DNA of 64,000 nucleotides from Nitrospirota bacterium (GCA_030684575.1 JAUXVD010000003.1:310001-374000); one strand, 5' to 3'; shown: positions 44,539 through 53,352, counted from the first letter of the stretch. The notes: a model not told the origin generated them from the letters alone. Translations and numbers: made by a program.

Positions 44539-46310
44539 ACAGCGGACGTGCGCCACAGACTCCACGAGCCGTGGCGGCTCCCACAAAAGATCTCTACGAC
44601 TATCTGGCCCTGCTGCGACGTCGCAAGACCTTGATCCTCATGGTCGCCGCAGCGCTCTTGGCGGCCAGCGCCGCGCTGGCGTTTCTGCTGCCGGCGGTGT
44701 ATCGGTCGACCGCGACGATTCTCATTGAAGAGCAGGAAATCCCGCCCGATCTCGTCCGGTCGGCCATCGCGACCTACGCCGATCAGCGCATCGAGACGAT
44801 CAAGCAGCAAGTCTTGAGCCGTTCGACCTTGTGGCACATCGTCGAGCAATACGGCCTCTACAAGGATCTTCGGAAGCGAAACCCGACGGAAGAAGTTCTC
44901 GCTCGCTTCGTGAAGGATATCCAGATCGACGTGATGAACGTGAAGGTGATCGATAAGCGCACACAGAATCCTACCCAGGCGACGATTGCTTTTACACTGT
45001 TGTACGATGGCGAGAGCCCTGAGCTGGCACAGAAAGTGGCGAATGAGCTGACCAGCTTATTCCTGGGGGAAAATCTCAAGACCCGCGAGCGGCATGCGCA
45101 GGAAACCACCGCGTTCTTGAAACGCGAAGCCGAGAGTCTCTCGCATCATATCCAGGATCTGGAAGGCAAGCTGGCGGAGGTGAAGCAGCGAGCCGCCGGG
45201 GCGCTTCCCGAACTGGTGCAACTGAATATGCAGCTCCTGAGTTCGACCCAACGGGAAGTGATCGAGTCCGACCGGGATATCAGAAGTTTGAAAGAACGGA
45301 AAACCTACCTGGAAGGAGAGTTGGCCTCGCTGAAGCCGCATACACCCCTCATTAATGCGAGTGGCGACCGGATGCTGGACACGAGCGAGCGCTTGAAAGC
45401 GCTGAGAGCGCAATATGCCAGCGCCTCGGCCTACCTCGAACCAGAGCATCCCGACCTCATCAAGATGAAACAGGAGCTGTCGTCGCTTGAGAAAGAGCCT
45501 GGCGCGACGGACGGGCGTGAGGAGCTGTCGAAGCGTCTGACGGCGGAGCAGGCGTCGCTCGCGGCACTGCGCGAGCGGATGGAAGCTTCGCACCCCGATG
45601 TGGTGAAAACGCAGAATGTCGTCGCCTCACTCGAACGAGAGCTGCAGGCCGTCTTAGCCATGCCGCCCAAGCCACTCACCGTGAAGCCGGAGAATCCAGC
45701 CTATATCAATATTCAGTCGCAGTTGGCATCGACGACGGCGTCACTGCAATCTCTGGAAAAAGCACGGGTAGATCTGAAACGGCGATTGGAGGAGTATGCC
45801 AAGCGAGTGGAGACGACACCGACGATCGAGCCCGAATATCTCGATCTACTGCGTGATCGTGAAAACTCCGTGCGCAAATACCAGGAGATCACTTCTCGCT
45901 TAATGGAAGCGCAGGTCTCAGGTGAATTGGAAGTGCAGCGGAAGGGCGAGAGATTCTCATTGATCAATCCGCCAGAGCTGCCGGAAAAACCGGACCGGCC
46001 CAACCGTCTGGCGATTCTGCTGCTGGGTGCGTTTCTCGCCATCGCCGGAGGAGTGGGAACCGGTGTCGTTGCGGACAATGTGGATCGCACGATCTATACG
46101 TCCGACCAGCTTGGCCGCGCGATGGGGATGGCTCCGTTGGGCGTGATTCCCTATCTGCCGTCGGAGGACGAAGTCGTGCAGCTCGGACGCCGTCGAGCAG
46201 TTGTCGGCCTTGCCGGACTTGGTGTGGTGGTGGTTGGCGCAGTCGTCCTCCATCTGACATGGATGCCTCTGGATGTGTTGTGGTACACGATCATGAGAAA
46301 ACTCGGCTGA
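44535..46310 (+). CDS. Chain-length determinant (GumC/EpsF-like)
   Basis: A 591-residue inner-membrane protein of the PCP-2a family. A Wzz domain starts near residue 18 (DYLALLRRRKTLILMVAAALL, membrane helix 1), then YRSTATILIEEQEIPPDL. Residues 190-480 are long coiled coils (LEGKLAEVKQRAAGALPEL, LRAQYASASAYLEPEHPDL). A second helix with a Pro-rich approach (PPELPEKPDRPNR) lies near 525; a third hydrophobic stretch closes the protein. It sets polymer length together with the kinase downstream. Starts by ATGA overlap at 44535. Confidence 0.9.
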   Translation: MNSGRAPQTPRAVAAPTKDLYDYLALLRRRKTLILMVAAALLAASAALAFLLPAVYRSTATILIEEQEIPPDLVRSAIATYADQRIETIKQQVLSRSTLWHIVEQYGLYKDLRKRNPTEEVLARFVKDIQIDVMNVKVIDKRTQNPTQATIAFTLLYDGESPELAQKVANELTSLFLGENLKTRERHAQETTAFLKREAESLSHHIQDLEGKLAEVKQRAAGALPELVQLNMQLLSSTQREVIESDRDIRSLKERKTYLEGELASLKPHTPLINASGDRMLDTSERLKALRAQYASASAYLEPEHPDLIKMKQELSSLEKEPGATDGREELSKRLTAEQASLAALRERMEASHPDVVKTQNVVASLERELQAVLAMPPKPLTVKPENPAYINIQSQLASTTASLQSLEKARVDLKRRLEEYAKRVETTPTIEPEYLDLLRDRENSVRKYQEITSRLMEAQVSGELEVQRKGERFSLINPPELPEKPDRPNRLAILLLGAFLAIAGGVGTGVVADNVDRTIYTSDQLGRAMGMAPLGVIPYLPSEDEVVQLGRRRAVVGLAGLGVVVVGAVVLHLTWMPLDVLWYTIMRKLG

Positions 46311-46333
46311 GCGAGAGAGAAGGGGAGCGTCCG

Positions 46334-47170
46334 ATGGAGTATTTGCAACAGGGGTTGGAACGGTTCAAACAAGAGCACGGATCGGAGGTGCCGCCTCAGA
46401 GGCGGCAAGCCGGCGCGCCTCGACCGGTGCCCCCGCCCATCGTCTATACTTCGACGAAAACCGTTGAACTCACTGATGAGACGATGCGGACCCAGCGCTT
46501 GATCTCCGGGTTCGAAGGGGGCGGCTTTGTCGACGCGTTTAAAATGCTTCGAACTCAGGTCGTGAAACAATGCCGTCAGAACGGGTGGAATGTATTGGGA
46601 GTGACGAGTCCTATTCCACACGAAGGGAAAACGCTTACCGCCGTCAATCTGTCACTGGCCTTGGCGATGGATTTAGCTCATACGGTTTTGCTCGTCGATG
46701 CCGACATGCATCGGCCAGCCGTTCACCAGGCATTTGGGATGGAGAGTTGTCCCGGCTTGACCGAGCATCTCTTCGATGAGGTGCCGCTCGAACAATTGTT
46801 GATTCACCCAGGGATCGGCCGATTTGTGTTCCTCCCCGGTGGACGCGTGATCGCGAATTCCGCAGAGGCCCTTGCCTCGCCCAAGATGGCGGTCTTGGTG
46901 GAGGAACTGAAGCACCGGTATCCCGCAAGGCTTCTGGTGTTCGACTTGCCGCCTCTGTTGTCGCGTGCCGATGTCCTGGGGTTTGTTCCACACATCGATG
47001 CGCTGCTCCTGGTCGTCGAAGAGGGCCGGACAGCCTCGACAGATGTGAAGCGGGCCATGGGGCTGCTCAAGGGAAGCGTGCCGGTTCTTGGCGGCATCTT
47101 GAATAAATCCTGTCGAGGGGCACTCACGCAGCGTCGGGCAAACGAGCTTCTCATGACCAGTTCAAGGTAA
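46334..47170 (+). CDS. CpsD/CapB-type tyrosine-protein kinase
   Basis: Cytoplasmic BY-kinase-like ATPase, 278 residues, partner of the chain-length protein. Walker A is SPIPHEGKTLTAVNLS (His where most have Gly), Walker A' is LLVDADMHRP and the Walker B-like strand is LLVFDLPPLL. The C terminus (TQRRANELLMTSSR) lacks the tyrosine cluster of autophosphorylating kinases. AGAAGGGGAG stands seven bases before the chosen ATG; upstream codons in frame overlap the previous gene. Confidence 0.88.
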   Translation: MEYLQQGLERFKQEHGSEVPPQRRQAGAPRPVPPPIVYTSTKTVELTDETMRTQRLISGFEGGGFVDAFKMLRTQVVKQCRQNGWNVLGVTSPIPHEGKTLTAVNLSLALAMDLAHTVLLVDADMHRPAVHQAFGMESCPGLTEHLFDEVPLEQLLIHPGIGRFVFLPGGRVIANSAEALASPKMAVLVEELKHRYPARLLVFDLPPLLSRADVLGFVPHIDALLLVVEEGRTASTDVKRAMGLLKGSVPVLGGILNKSCRGALTQRRANELLMTSSR

Positions 47171-47177
47171 CGGACAG

Positions 47178-48578
47178 ATGTACGAAGCCTATTATCGATT
47201 GCAGCTCAAACCGTTCACGCTGCTGCCGGACCCCGGGTTTCTCTTCCTGGGAGCTAAGCACAAGATGGCGCTGAGCCTGCTGGAATATGGGCTGGTCAAC
47301 GGTTCTGCCTTTATCGTGATCACCGGTCATCCGGGCACAGGAAAAACCACGCTCCTGAACCGCTTGTTGGAACAATCGCGCCATCAATGGACGATCGGCC
47401 TCTTGGCGAATACGCATGAGGGGCTGGGAGGGCTCATGCCGTGGATTACGGCGTCCTTCGGCCTGGACACCAAGGGCAAGAGCGAAGTGGAGCTCTATCA
47501 TGAGTTCGGAAAGTTTCTGGAAGGGGAGCAGGCTGCCGGACGACGCGTGCTTCTGGTCCTCGACGAGGCGCAGAACGTCGGGTCGGTGATGCTGGAAGAA
47601 CTGCGTTTGCTCTCGAATCTGAACGATGGGCGGCGGCGTTCGTTGCAGATTCTGCTGTCGGGACAACCCGCGCTTCGAGATCTCCTGGAGGGGCCTGGGA
47701 TGGAACAGTTCGCCCAGCGCATCGCCGTGGAATATGCGCTCGAGCCGCTGGCCGAGGAGGAAGTCATCGCGTATATTGCCCATCGAGTTCACGTAGCCGG
47801 TGGACGGAGACCGTTGTTTTCCAGACTTGCCTGTCTGAAAGTCTTTGCGTTGACCGGCGGGGTTCCACGGCTCATCAATCAGCTCTGTGATCATGCCTTA
47901 GTGTATGGGTATGCCGCACAGGCCGAGACGATCACAGCACAGGTCATTCTCGATGCCGCGCGTGTTCGTGACAAGAACGGGTTTTTGCCGTTTCGGGCAG
48001 ATCCCGATGCAATCGAGCCGAACCAGAGCGAGCTCGAGGCGGAAGCGGAGGAAATGGCCGCACAGACTTCAGCGCGGTCTGAGCCGAATGCGCCCCCGTC
48101 GATCACAATCCCGGCATCCTCGCCTGATCCCGCAGTTCTCTACGGAAAGGCCCTTTCATTAAAACAGGCGGGAGAGTTTTCTCAGGCCCTCACACTCTTG
48201 GACCGGCTGACTGACGATGGAGTATGGGGCATCAAAGCGCTCGGACAGAAGGGACTCTGCTTGAAGGCGATCGGTCGATACGAGGATGCGTTGACCGCTT
48301 TTCGCACGGCGCTTGACCGTCCGTCTGGATCGACGCAGGACCTGGTCTCGCTCCGGTACCTCTTTGCTCGGACGTTGGAATCCATGGGCCGGTCCCAAGA
48401 GGCCGTCGAATGCTATCGCACGATCAGCCGTGAGAGCCGGCAGTATCGCGATGTAGCCGTGCGGCTCGACCAGTTGGCCCCCTCTACTCCGTTCGATGAC
48501 GATGCGATGGTTTCCCCACCAACATGGTTACAGTCGTTGGTCAGGAGCTGTAGCCAACTCCTTCGCAGCACCAGCTGA
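47178..48578 (+). CDS. XrtA-system ATPase (GspA/ExeA-like) with TPR tail
   Basis: 466 residues. An AAA+ domain (1-265) with MYEAYYRLQLKPFTLLPDP opening, Walker A GHPGTGKTTL and Walker B VLLVLDEAQN, as in the PEP-CTERM-associated ATPase family. A Glu/Ala-rich linker is followed by two or three TPR-like repeats (ALSLKQAGEFSQALTLLD, LKAIGRYEDALTAF, LESMGRSQEAVECY; about 320-430). Last gene of the exosortase operon, seven bases after the kinase. Confidence 0.9.
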   Translation: MYEAYYRLQLKPFTLLPDPGFLFLGAKHKMALSLLEYGLVNGSAFIVITGHPGTGKTTLLNRLLEQSRHQWTIGLLANTHEGLGGLMPWITASFGLDTKGKSEVELYHEFGKFLEGEQAAGRRVLLVLDEAQNVGSVMLEELRLLSNLNDGRRRSLQILLSGQPALRDLLEGPGMEQFAQRIAVEYALEPLAEEEVIAYIAHRVHVAGGRRPLFSRLACLKVFALTGGVPRLINQLCDHALVYGYAAQAETITAQVILDAARVRDKNGFLPFRADPDAIEPNQSELEAEAEEMAAQTSARSEPNAPPSITIPASSPDPAVLYGKALSLKQAGEFSQALTLLDRLTDDGVWGIKALGQKGLCLKAIGRYEDALTAFRTALDRPSGSTQDLVSLRYLFARTLESMGRSQEAVECYRTISRESRQYRDVAVRLDQLAPSTPFDDDAMVSPPTWLQSLVRSCSQLLRSTS

Positions 48579-48668
48579 CCGACCCCCTCGAAGCAATGAC
48601 AGGTCTGAGTCAGGGCTCGTCATCGACCCCTGTGCACGATAGTGTGCCCGCCCTCCTCTTCTGCGGGA

Positions 48669-48736
48669 GTTAACCATTACCGGACTCTGTCGTAACCTGT
48701 TTGTAATCCACCGACCCTATCCTGCCCTCGTATGCT
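48669..48736 (+). promoter_or_regulatory. Pho-box-like promoter of the porin gene
   Basis: GTTAAC (48669), a weak CCGGAC (48680), CGTAAC (48691) and TGTAAT (48702), 11-bp steps, then 23 bp and TATGCT (48731-48736). The ATG is at 48770. Confidence 0.65.
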
Positions 48737-48769
48737 TGTGCTTGTACATCTCTGAGCGGCGGAGGGCGA

Positions 48770-50203
48770 ATGAAACGTGGATGGCGTCGGGCGGTCTGTC
48801 TCTCGGGAGGCCTTGTCTTTTCGGTCCTGTGCTGGTGGTCCGACGGTCACGCAGGCAAGCTGGAGGATCTCTTGTTGGAAAACAAGCAGATCACGATCGA
48901 TCAATGGATCAAGCTGAAGGCGGAAGAGGAAAAACTCCAGGTCAAGGAATTCGAAGAAAGTCGCGGTGTTGGCGACGTCCCGGTTCGCGAGCGTTGGTAC
49001 GAGAAGATCAGCATTCGTGGCTATGCGCAGCTCCGGTATAACTATACGATCAATAACGATCTGTTGCGGAGCAACCAGGCCGATCGTTCGATCTCTGGTT
49101 ACAACGAATTATTTCTTCGGCGCGGCCGGGTAATCGTGAGCGGGCAGCCGCATGAGCGGGTATTCATCTATGTCCAGCCGGAATTCGCGAGCCTGGTGGG
49201 CGGGACGGAACAGGCCGTCGCGCTCAGAGATATTTACTCCGACCTCTTTCTGAGCGAAAAGAAAGAATGGCGCATCCGGGCCGGCCTGTCGAAGGTTCCC
49301 TTTGGCTTCGAAAACATCCAGTCGAGTCAGAACCGGCTCGCGCTCGATCGAAACGATGCGCTGAACAGCGGGGTCCCGAATGAGCGGGACCTCGGGCTGT
49401 TTCTCTATTACGCACCGACGGCGGTACGCGAGCGGTTTCGAAGACTTGTGGACAGCGGACTGAAAGGATCCGGCGACTACGGAATGCTGGGCCTCGGCAT
49501 CTACAACGGGCAGGGTGTGAATACGAGAGAACGCAATAAAGACAAACACACCGTCTTCCACTTTACCTACCCCTACGAGTTTCCAGACGGACAGATCGTC
49601 CAAGTCGGCATGGATGCCTACCGGGGCCAGTTCAATGTGCAGACCACTCCTGTTGTTCCGACAAATGTCAATGCGGCTCAGGGCCAGGCATTTTCACCAA
49701 GGGTGACGAATAGCGGAAACTATCTGGACGAACGGGTCGCCTGGCACGTCGTCCTGTTTCCACAGCCCTTCGGCTTTCAGGCGGAGTATATGATCGGCCG
49801 TGGGCCAGAGTTGAACCAGGCCAGGACCGAGGTGGTGCTCGGGACCGTGCGGGGCGGCTATATACAGGCGTACTATAACTATCAATGCGATTTCTATTGC
49901 CAGAACATCATTCCATTTCTTCGGGTGCAGGAGTACTTCGGAGGAAGAAAGGCCGAACTGAATTCTCCCAGGAATTCCGTGCGCGAATGGGAAGTGGGTC
50001 TCGAGTACCAGTTTAACCGTGCATTGGAATTGACTGTGAGTTATGCCTGGGCCCAGCGGACGTCAGATCAGGCCAACTTTGTACCCGCCGGCTCTCCGTC
50101 CGGCGCTTGTGCGGTGGCGGGCTCGCAACTCGGATGCGTTCAGTCTCCCTATCAACTGCAGAGCGGGAATCTTTTGCGCTTCCAGCTGCAGTGGAGCTTC
50201 TAA
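48770..50203 (+). CDS. Phosphate-selective porin (OprO/OprP family)
   Basis: A 477-residue outer-membrane porin. Signal peptide 1-28 (ends SDGHAG). Residues 30-65 form a polar helical coil, as in other OprP-like proteins. The barrel starts at SIRGYAQLRYNYT; LFLRRGRVIVSGQPHERVFIYVQPEF and LFLSEKKEWRIRAGLSKVPFGFENIQSSQNR are strong Porin_O_P signatures; the last strand LLRFQLQWSF ends with Phe. The OprP pocket uses Arg and Lys ladders, which fits the many Arg residues here. GGAGGGCG precedes the ATG. It should admit phosphate or polyphosphate, in keeping with the Pho-type promoter. Confidence 0.88.
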   Translation: MKRGWRRAVCLSGGLVFSVLCWWSDGHAGKLEDLLLENKQITIDQWIKLKAEEEKLQVKEFEESRGVGDVPVRERWYEKISIRGYAQLRYNYTINNDLLRSNQADRSISGYNELFLRRGRVIVSGQPHERVFIYVQPEFASLVGGTEQAVALRDIYSDLFLSEKKEWRIRAGLSKVPFGFENIQSSQNRLALDRNDALNSGVPNERDLGLFLYYAPTAVRERFRRLVDSGLKGSGDYGMLGLGIYNGQGVNTRERNKDKHTVFHFTYPYEFPDGQIVQVGMDAYRGQFNVQTTPVVPTNVNAAQGQAFSPRVTNSGNYLDERVAWHVVLFPQPFGFQAEYMIGRGPELNQARTEVVLGTVRGGYIQAYYNYQCDFYCQNIIPFLRVQEYFGGRKAELNSPRNSVREWEVGLEYQFNRALELTVSYAWAQRTSDQANFVPAGSPSGACAVAGSQLGCVQSPYQLQSGNLLRFQLQWSF

Positions 50204-50246
50204 GCGGAAGCTCCTGGTCGTCATGGGGACAGACACGTGTATGGGT

Positions 50247-50267
50247 AGAGAGTGGTTCTTACTCTCT
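50247..50267. terminator. Hairpin between convergent genes
   Basis: AGAGAGT (50247-50253) pairs with ACTCTCT (50261-50267) over GGTTCTT, between the ends of the porin gene (plus) and the lipoprotein gene (minus). Followed by TTGTGAT; a modest terminator. Confidence 0.4.
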
Positions 50268-50309
50268 TGTGATCTCTGACTTGGGGCAGTCCGATACCAG
50301 GTGGTTTGG

Positions 50310-51035
50310 TCATTCGAGAGGTGAGGGGACGGCGGGGCCTGGCGACGGATACGATGCAGGCCTGCGCGGTGACAGCGCGCGATACAGTACAATCAACTCG
50401 CGATTGTCCCGATGGAACAATCTTGTAAGTCCGGTGACCGCCGTTTCCCGCCTGGCAGAAGGAGGGTCAAAGTCCAATCGTCCTCGTTGAGGTGCGAGCG
50501 ATCGCATGGGGGTCAACCGATCGTCGGTCGTATCGGCCACGCCGATGTCAGCACTGTAGTGTGTGGGTGAGCGGTAGTTCGCCAGGACGATGTGCAGTTC
50601 ATCTCCCTGGACGAAGAGTCCTCCGGAGGTTACTTCCCGGCTGGTGCCGGACAGGTACTTGGATTGATAGAAGGTGACGATTTCTTCCGCCGTCGCTTTG
50701 CCCAGTGCGATCGCCAGTACTGGTGCAAAGAACTGGACTTCGTGCTCCGTGAAGGCGGGATGGCGAGGGGGTAGGCTGGTATCGTCGTAGATCGGCAGTT
50801 TTGCCCAGGGCTCTTCGACGATGATCCCGCTCAGCACGGCTGCCAACTGTTCAGGAGTCAAGGACAGGGGGTGGGTATGTCCGTTCCCCTCGTTTACAGA
50901 ATGGTCGATTTCCAGTCGGACGAACGCTGTCGGTGTTTCGAGGATCGTGATTGTCGTAAATTCGGTTGGAGCGCATCCGGAAAGGAGCGGCAGGCTCAAG
51001 GCAAGAAAGGTACAAGAAATAAGTCGAATGGTCAT
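50310..51035 (-). CDS. Lipoprotein of unknown function
   Basis: A 241-residue lipoprotein with signal 1-19 and lipobox LSGC (Cys21 region). The mature part begins APTEFTTITILETPTAFVRL and has a central LSLTPEQLAAVLSGIIVEE helix block and LYRALSPRRPASYPSPGP at the end. No family recognised. It follows the PstS-like gene on the same strand by about 150 bases with a hairpin between, so the two may share a promoter at reduced expression. Confidence 0.7.
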   Translation of the reverse strand: MTIRLISCTFLALSLPLLSGCAPTEFTTITILETPTAFVRLEIDHSVNEGNGHTHPLSLTPEQLAAVLSGIIVEEPWAKLPIYDDTSLPPRHPAFTEHEVQFFAPVLAIALGKATAEEIVTFYQSKYLSGTSREVTSGGLFVQGDELHIVLANYRSPTHYSADIGVADTTDDRLTPMRSLAPQRGRLDFDPPSARRETAVTGLTRLFHRDNRELIVLYRALSPRRPASYPSPGPAVPSPLE

Positions 51036-51139
51036 AGGGGGTAGTTTCTATTTTCCGACTATAGCAGGATGGTTACAAGGGCCACCAGCCCAGTAAGGCA
51101 TAACGGTGAGCGATGAATGATGAACCGAAACACGATGGT

Positions 51140-51180
51140 CACTTCAGCCACACACCGCGGCGGCTAGTTCGGCTGAAGTG
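51140..51180 (-). terminator. Hairpin after the PstS-like gene
   Basis: CACTTCAGCC (51140-51149) and GGCTGAAGTG (51171-51180) form a 10-bp perfect stem with a 21-base loop, directly after the pstS-like stop on the minus strand. No U tract; partial terminator or mRNA stabiliser. Confidence 0.45.
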
Positions 51181-51182
51181 GG

Positions 51183-52232
51183 CTAGTCGCGAAGTTTGAT
51201 CGGCTGTTCCCCGGCGGCGGTTCGGACTGGTGTCGACCACATCGCGATTAAACGAGTGAGTTCCATCGTCTGGAGAGCATAGTAGCCCTCGTCCACCACG
51301 ATCTGCTGGCCTTGCTGACTGAGCGCGAATTTCACGTACTCCGCGAGTGAGCCTGGCAGTGCGACTTTCGGAGCCCGGTTGACGTAGAGGTACAGCTGGC
51401 GTCTCAGAGGGTAGGATCCATCCATCGCCGTTTCAAATGTGGGCGCCACATACCTCCCGCCCTGGACCGTCGCCAGGGGAACCGGACGGAGTCCTGAGGT
51501 TCGGTAGCCGATGCCGCTGAATCCGATGCCATATCGATCCTTCATCAATTCAACCACGACGGATGCCGAGCCGGCGCCTACCGTCATGGTCTTCTTGAAA
51601 TCCGCCCCGTTTAAGACGTGCTCTCTGAAGAATGTTGCAGTGCCGGAATTACCATTCCGTCCGTAGATGTGGATAGGCGCCTCCACCCACCCCTCTTCCA
51701 ACAACATGGCGTCGCCCCACGAATTGACAGGATATCTCAGTCCGCGTCGTCGTTCTATGGAGAAGATGGCATCAACTTGTGCGAGGGTCAATCCTTCGAT
51801 CGGGTTGTCTTTGTGCACGAAGACTGCCAACGCATCGACGGCGACGGGTACCTCTGTGGGTTCGTATCCGAATTCACGCTTGAACTCGACGATCTCTTGA
51901 ACGGTCATACGGCGCGATATGGCGGCGACCTGCGCTTTCCCTTCCATGAGCTGAGCCAGGCCTGTCTCGGAGCCCGCACTGGAGACTTTGATCGTCAATC
52001 CAGGATACAGCTGCCGCAGATCATTCGCCCAGGATTCCGTCAGGGGCTTCATGGAATCGGAGCCTGCGATGGCAATCGTTCCGCTAAAACTCCCGACAGG
52101 CTGGTAGGGGAGGATATTCGAATCGAGGCCAGGCTTTATCTGAGCCTGTGCAGGACAGGCCATGGCCAGGATGACGGAGAAAGGGAGAATGGTTCGCGAG
52201 AGCATGGCCTGAAAGTATTTCAATAGTTGCAT
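51183..52232 (-). CDS. pstS: PstS-like phosphate-binding protein
   Basis: A 349-residue exported protein. Signal peptide 1-29 (ending CPAQAQ). The mature part has FSGTIAIAGSDSMKPLTESWA, with the SDSM loop that contacts phosphate, VSSAGSETGLAQLMEG, IAAISRRMT-like element (VAAISRRMTVQEI), and IYGRNGNSGTATFFREHVL, the 'R.SGT...F' ligand loop. The family binds phosphate with these residues. The start at 52232 is chosen for GGAAGG and the signal peptide; the longer frame to 52328 would begin between the promoter elements. A Pho-box-like repeat lies 100 bases upstream. Confidence 0.85.
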   Translation of the reverse strand: MQLLKYFQAMLSRTILPFSVILAMACPAQAQIKPGLDSNILPYQPVGSFSGTIAIAGSDSMKPLTESWANDLRQLYPGLTIKVSSAGSETGLAQLMEGKAQVAAISRRMTVQEIVEFKREFGYEPTEVPVAVDALAVFVHKDNPIEGLTLAQVDAIFSIERRRGLRYPVNSWGDAMLLEEGWVEAPIHIYGRNGNSGTATFFREHVLNGADFKKTMTVGAGSASVVVELMKDRYGIGFSGIGYRTSGLRPVPLATVQGGRYVAPTFETAMDGSYPLRRQLYLYVNRAPKVALPGSLAEYVKFALSQQGQQIVVDEGYYALQTMELTRLIAMWSTPVRTAAGEQPIKLRD

Positions 52233-52296
52233 GAGCCTTCCATAGGGTTGATCCAGCAAATACGAGAAGCGAGTCTTCTCTTCACTGAATGGATTG

Positions 52297-52351
52297 AATG
52301 TAATGGCCGAAGATTTCTTGAACATCAATAGATTGTTAACTCGGCGTTAAC
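52297..52351 (-). promoter_or_regulatory. Pho-box-like promoter of the PstS-like gene
   Basis: Two perfect GTTAAC hexamers 11 bp apart (52346-52351 and 52335-52340). On the minus strand a TACATT (52302-52297) follows 32 bp later as -10. GTTAAC is palindromic, so the box can be read in both directions; the regulator promoter is just beside it. Confidence 0.65.
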
Positions 52352-52394
52352 TCCGGAAAATCGCAATGGCGCAAGAATTGCCATACGTCCAGAA

Positions 52395-52450
52395 ATTTAC
52401 CGACAGTTAACACCACCCTAACGACCATTTTCCCTTGTCCGATCTATAGT
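52395..52450 (+). promoter_or_regulatory. Pho-box-like promoter of the PhoB-like regulator
   Basis: ATTTAC (52395), GTTAAC (52406) and CCTAAC (52417), 11 bp apart, then 22 bp and a good -10, TATAGT (52445-52450). Transcription would start at about 52456-52458, only a few bases before the ATG at 52460. Confidence 0.65.
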
Positions 52451-52459
52451 CACCTCGTA

Positions 52460-53167
52460 ATGTTGGCTACCCCACCATCTATGACCGTCGCGCGGAATAC
52501 GATTCTGATCTTCATGGAGGCTGAGCCATTCGCTCGGTCGATCAAGAAGGCCTTCGACGCGAGCGGATATCAGAGTACGATCGTGACGACCGAGTCTGCT
52601 GCCTATGCGGCAGCCAGGACATCCCTGCCCTCGCTGATCATCATCGATCGTCTCCAGAGGACCCTTACCAATTTGCGCCAACTCCAGACTCTCGTTGCCG
52701 TACCTATTGTCGCGGTGCAAGAGGGGACAGCCCCTTGTACAGACGACGATTGTATCCAAGATTACGACCACGGCATCGATCTCGTCATCTGCAGCCAAAG
52801 TCCTCGTGAACTCGTCGCGCGTGTGCGGGCCATCTTGCGGAGGCGGGAGCCGCGGCATGAATCAAATTCCTACTACAGTGCGGGCGCCGTTCGCATGGAT
52901 CTGGATCGTCACGAAGTAACTGTTACCGGCCGATTGGTCGAACTCACCCCGAAAGAGTTTCAGATCCTCCACCAGTTTCTTGAATCGCCCAGCCGGGCCT
53001 TCTCCCGTCAAGAAATGCTCAATCGGGTTTGGGGCGATGGATTTGCCCTGGAGGAACATGCTCTCGACGTCCACATCCATTCCCTCCGACAAAAGATCGA
53101 AGTGGATCCTGCCTGCCCCAAAATCATCGTCACCGTGCGTGGTATCGGCTACAAGCTGCGGGCCTGA
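52460..53167 (+). CDS. PhoB/OmpR-type regulator with degenerate receiver
   Basis: A 235-residue DNA-binding response regulator. The winged helix (about 140-235) is canonical: LVELTPKEFQILHQFLESP, SRQEMLNRVWG, ALDVHIHSLRQKIE and VRGIGYKL. The receiver (10-125) is not: the acidic pair of PhoB is replaced (FMEAEP), the acceptor Asp is kept in LIIIDR, but the Thr (Gln in IVAVQE) and the Lys of the 'TKPF' loop (ICSQSPREL) are missing. No histidine kinase is next to it. Probably recognises the 11-bp TTAAC repeats of this window, including those before its own gene. No ribosome binding site precedes the ATG and the -10 is nine bases away, so the mRNA may be almost leaderless; 52481 (MTVARN) is an alternative start. 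Confidence 0.85.
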   Translation: MLATPPSMTVARNTILIFMEAEPFARSIKKAFDASGYQSTIVTTESAAYAAARTSLPSLIIIDRLQRTLTNLRQLQTLVAVPIVAVQEGTAPCTDDDCIQDYDHGIDLVICSQSPRELVARVRAILRRREPRHESNSYYSAGAVRMDLDRHEVTVTGRLVELTPKEFQILHQFLESPSRAFSRQEMLNRVWGDGFALEEHALDVHIHSLRQKIEVDPACPKIIVTVRGIGYKLRA

Positions 53168-53287
53168 TCTGGTCCATCTGGTCTAGCCCGTCTATCTGGT
53201 TGTGTGTTGAACGACACCAACCGGATAAACTAAATCCACCAGAGAGACCCAATAAACCAATTAGACAAGCCTAGACAAAAGAGCTCC

Positions 53288-53318
53288 CGTCTCTGCCGCA
53301 TTCCGTGCGGCAGAGACG
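53288..53318. terminator. Strong bidirectional hairpin terminator
   Basis: CGTCTCTGCCGCA (53288-53300) pairs perfectly with TGCGGCAGAGACG (53306-53318) over TTCCG. In the minus direction a CTTTTG run follows, so it best serves the CBS gene; it also separates the convergent regulator gene. Confidence 0.75.
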
Positions 53319-53352
53319 AGGACTGGAGAACGTCGCAGAGGAGGGGCAAAAC

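Noticed and set aside
52232-52328. Longer N terminus for the third PstS-like protein
   Set aside because: It would lie between the Pho-type box and the predicted transcription start and lacks a ribosome binding site.
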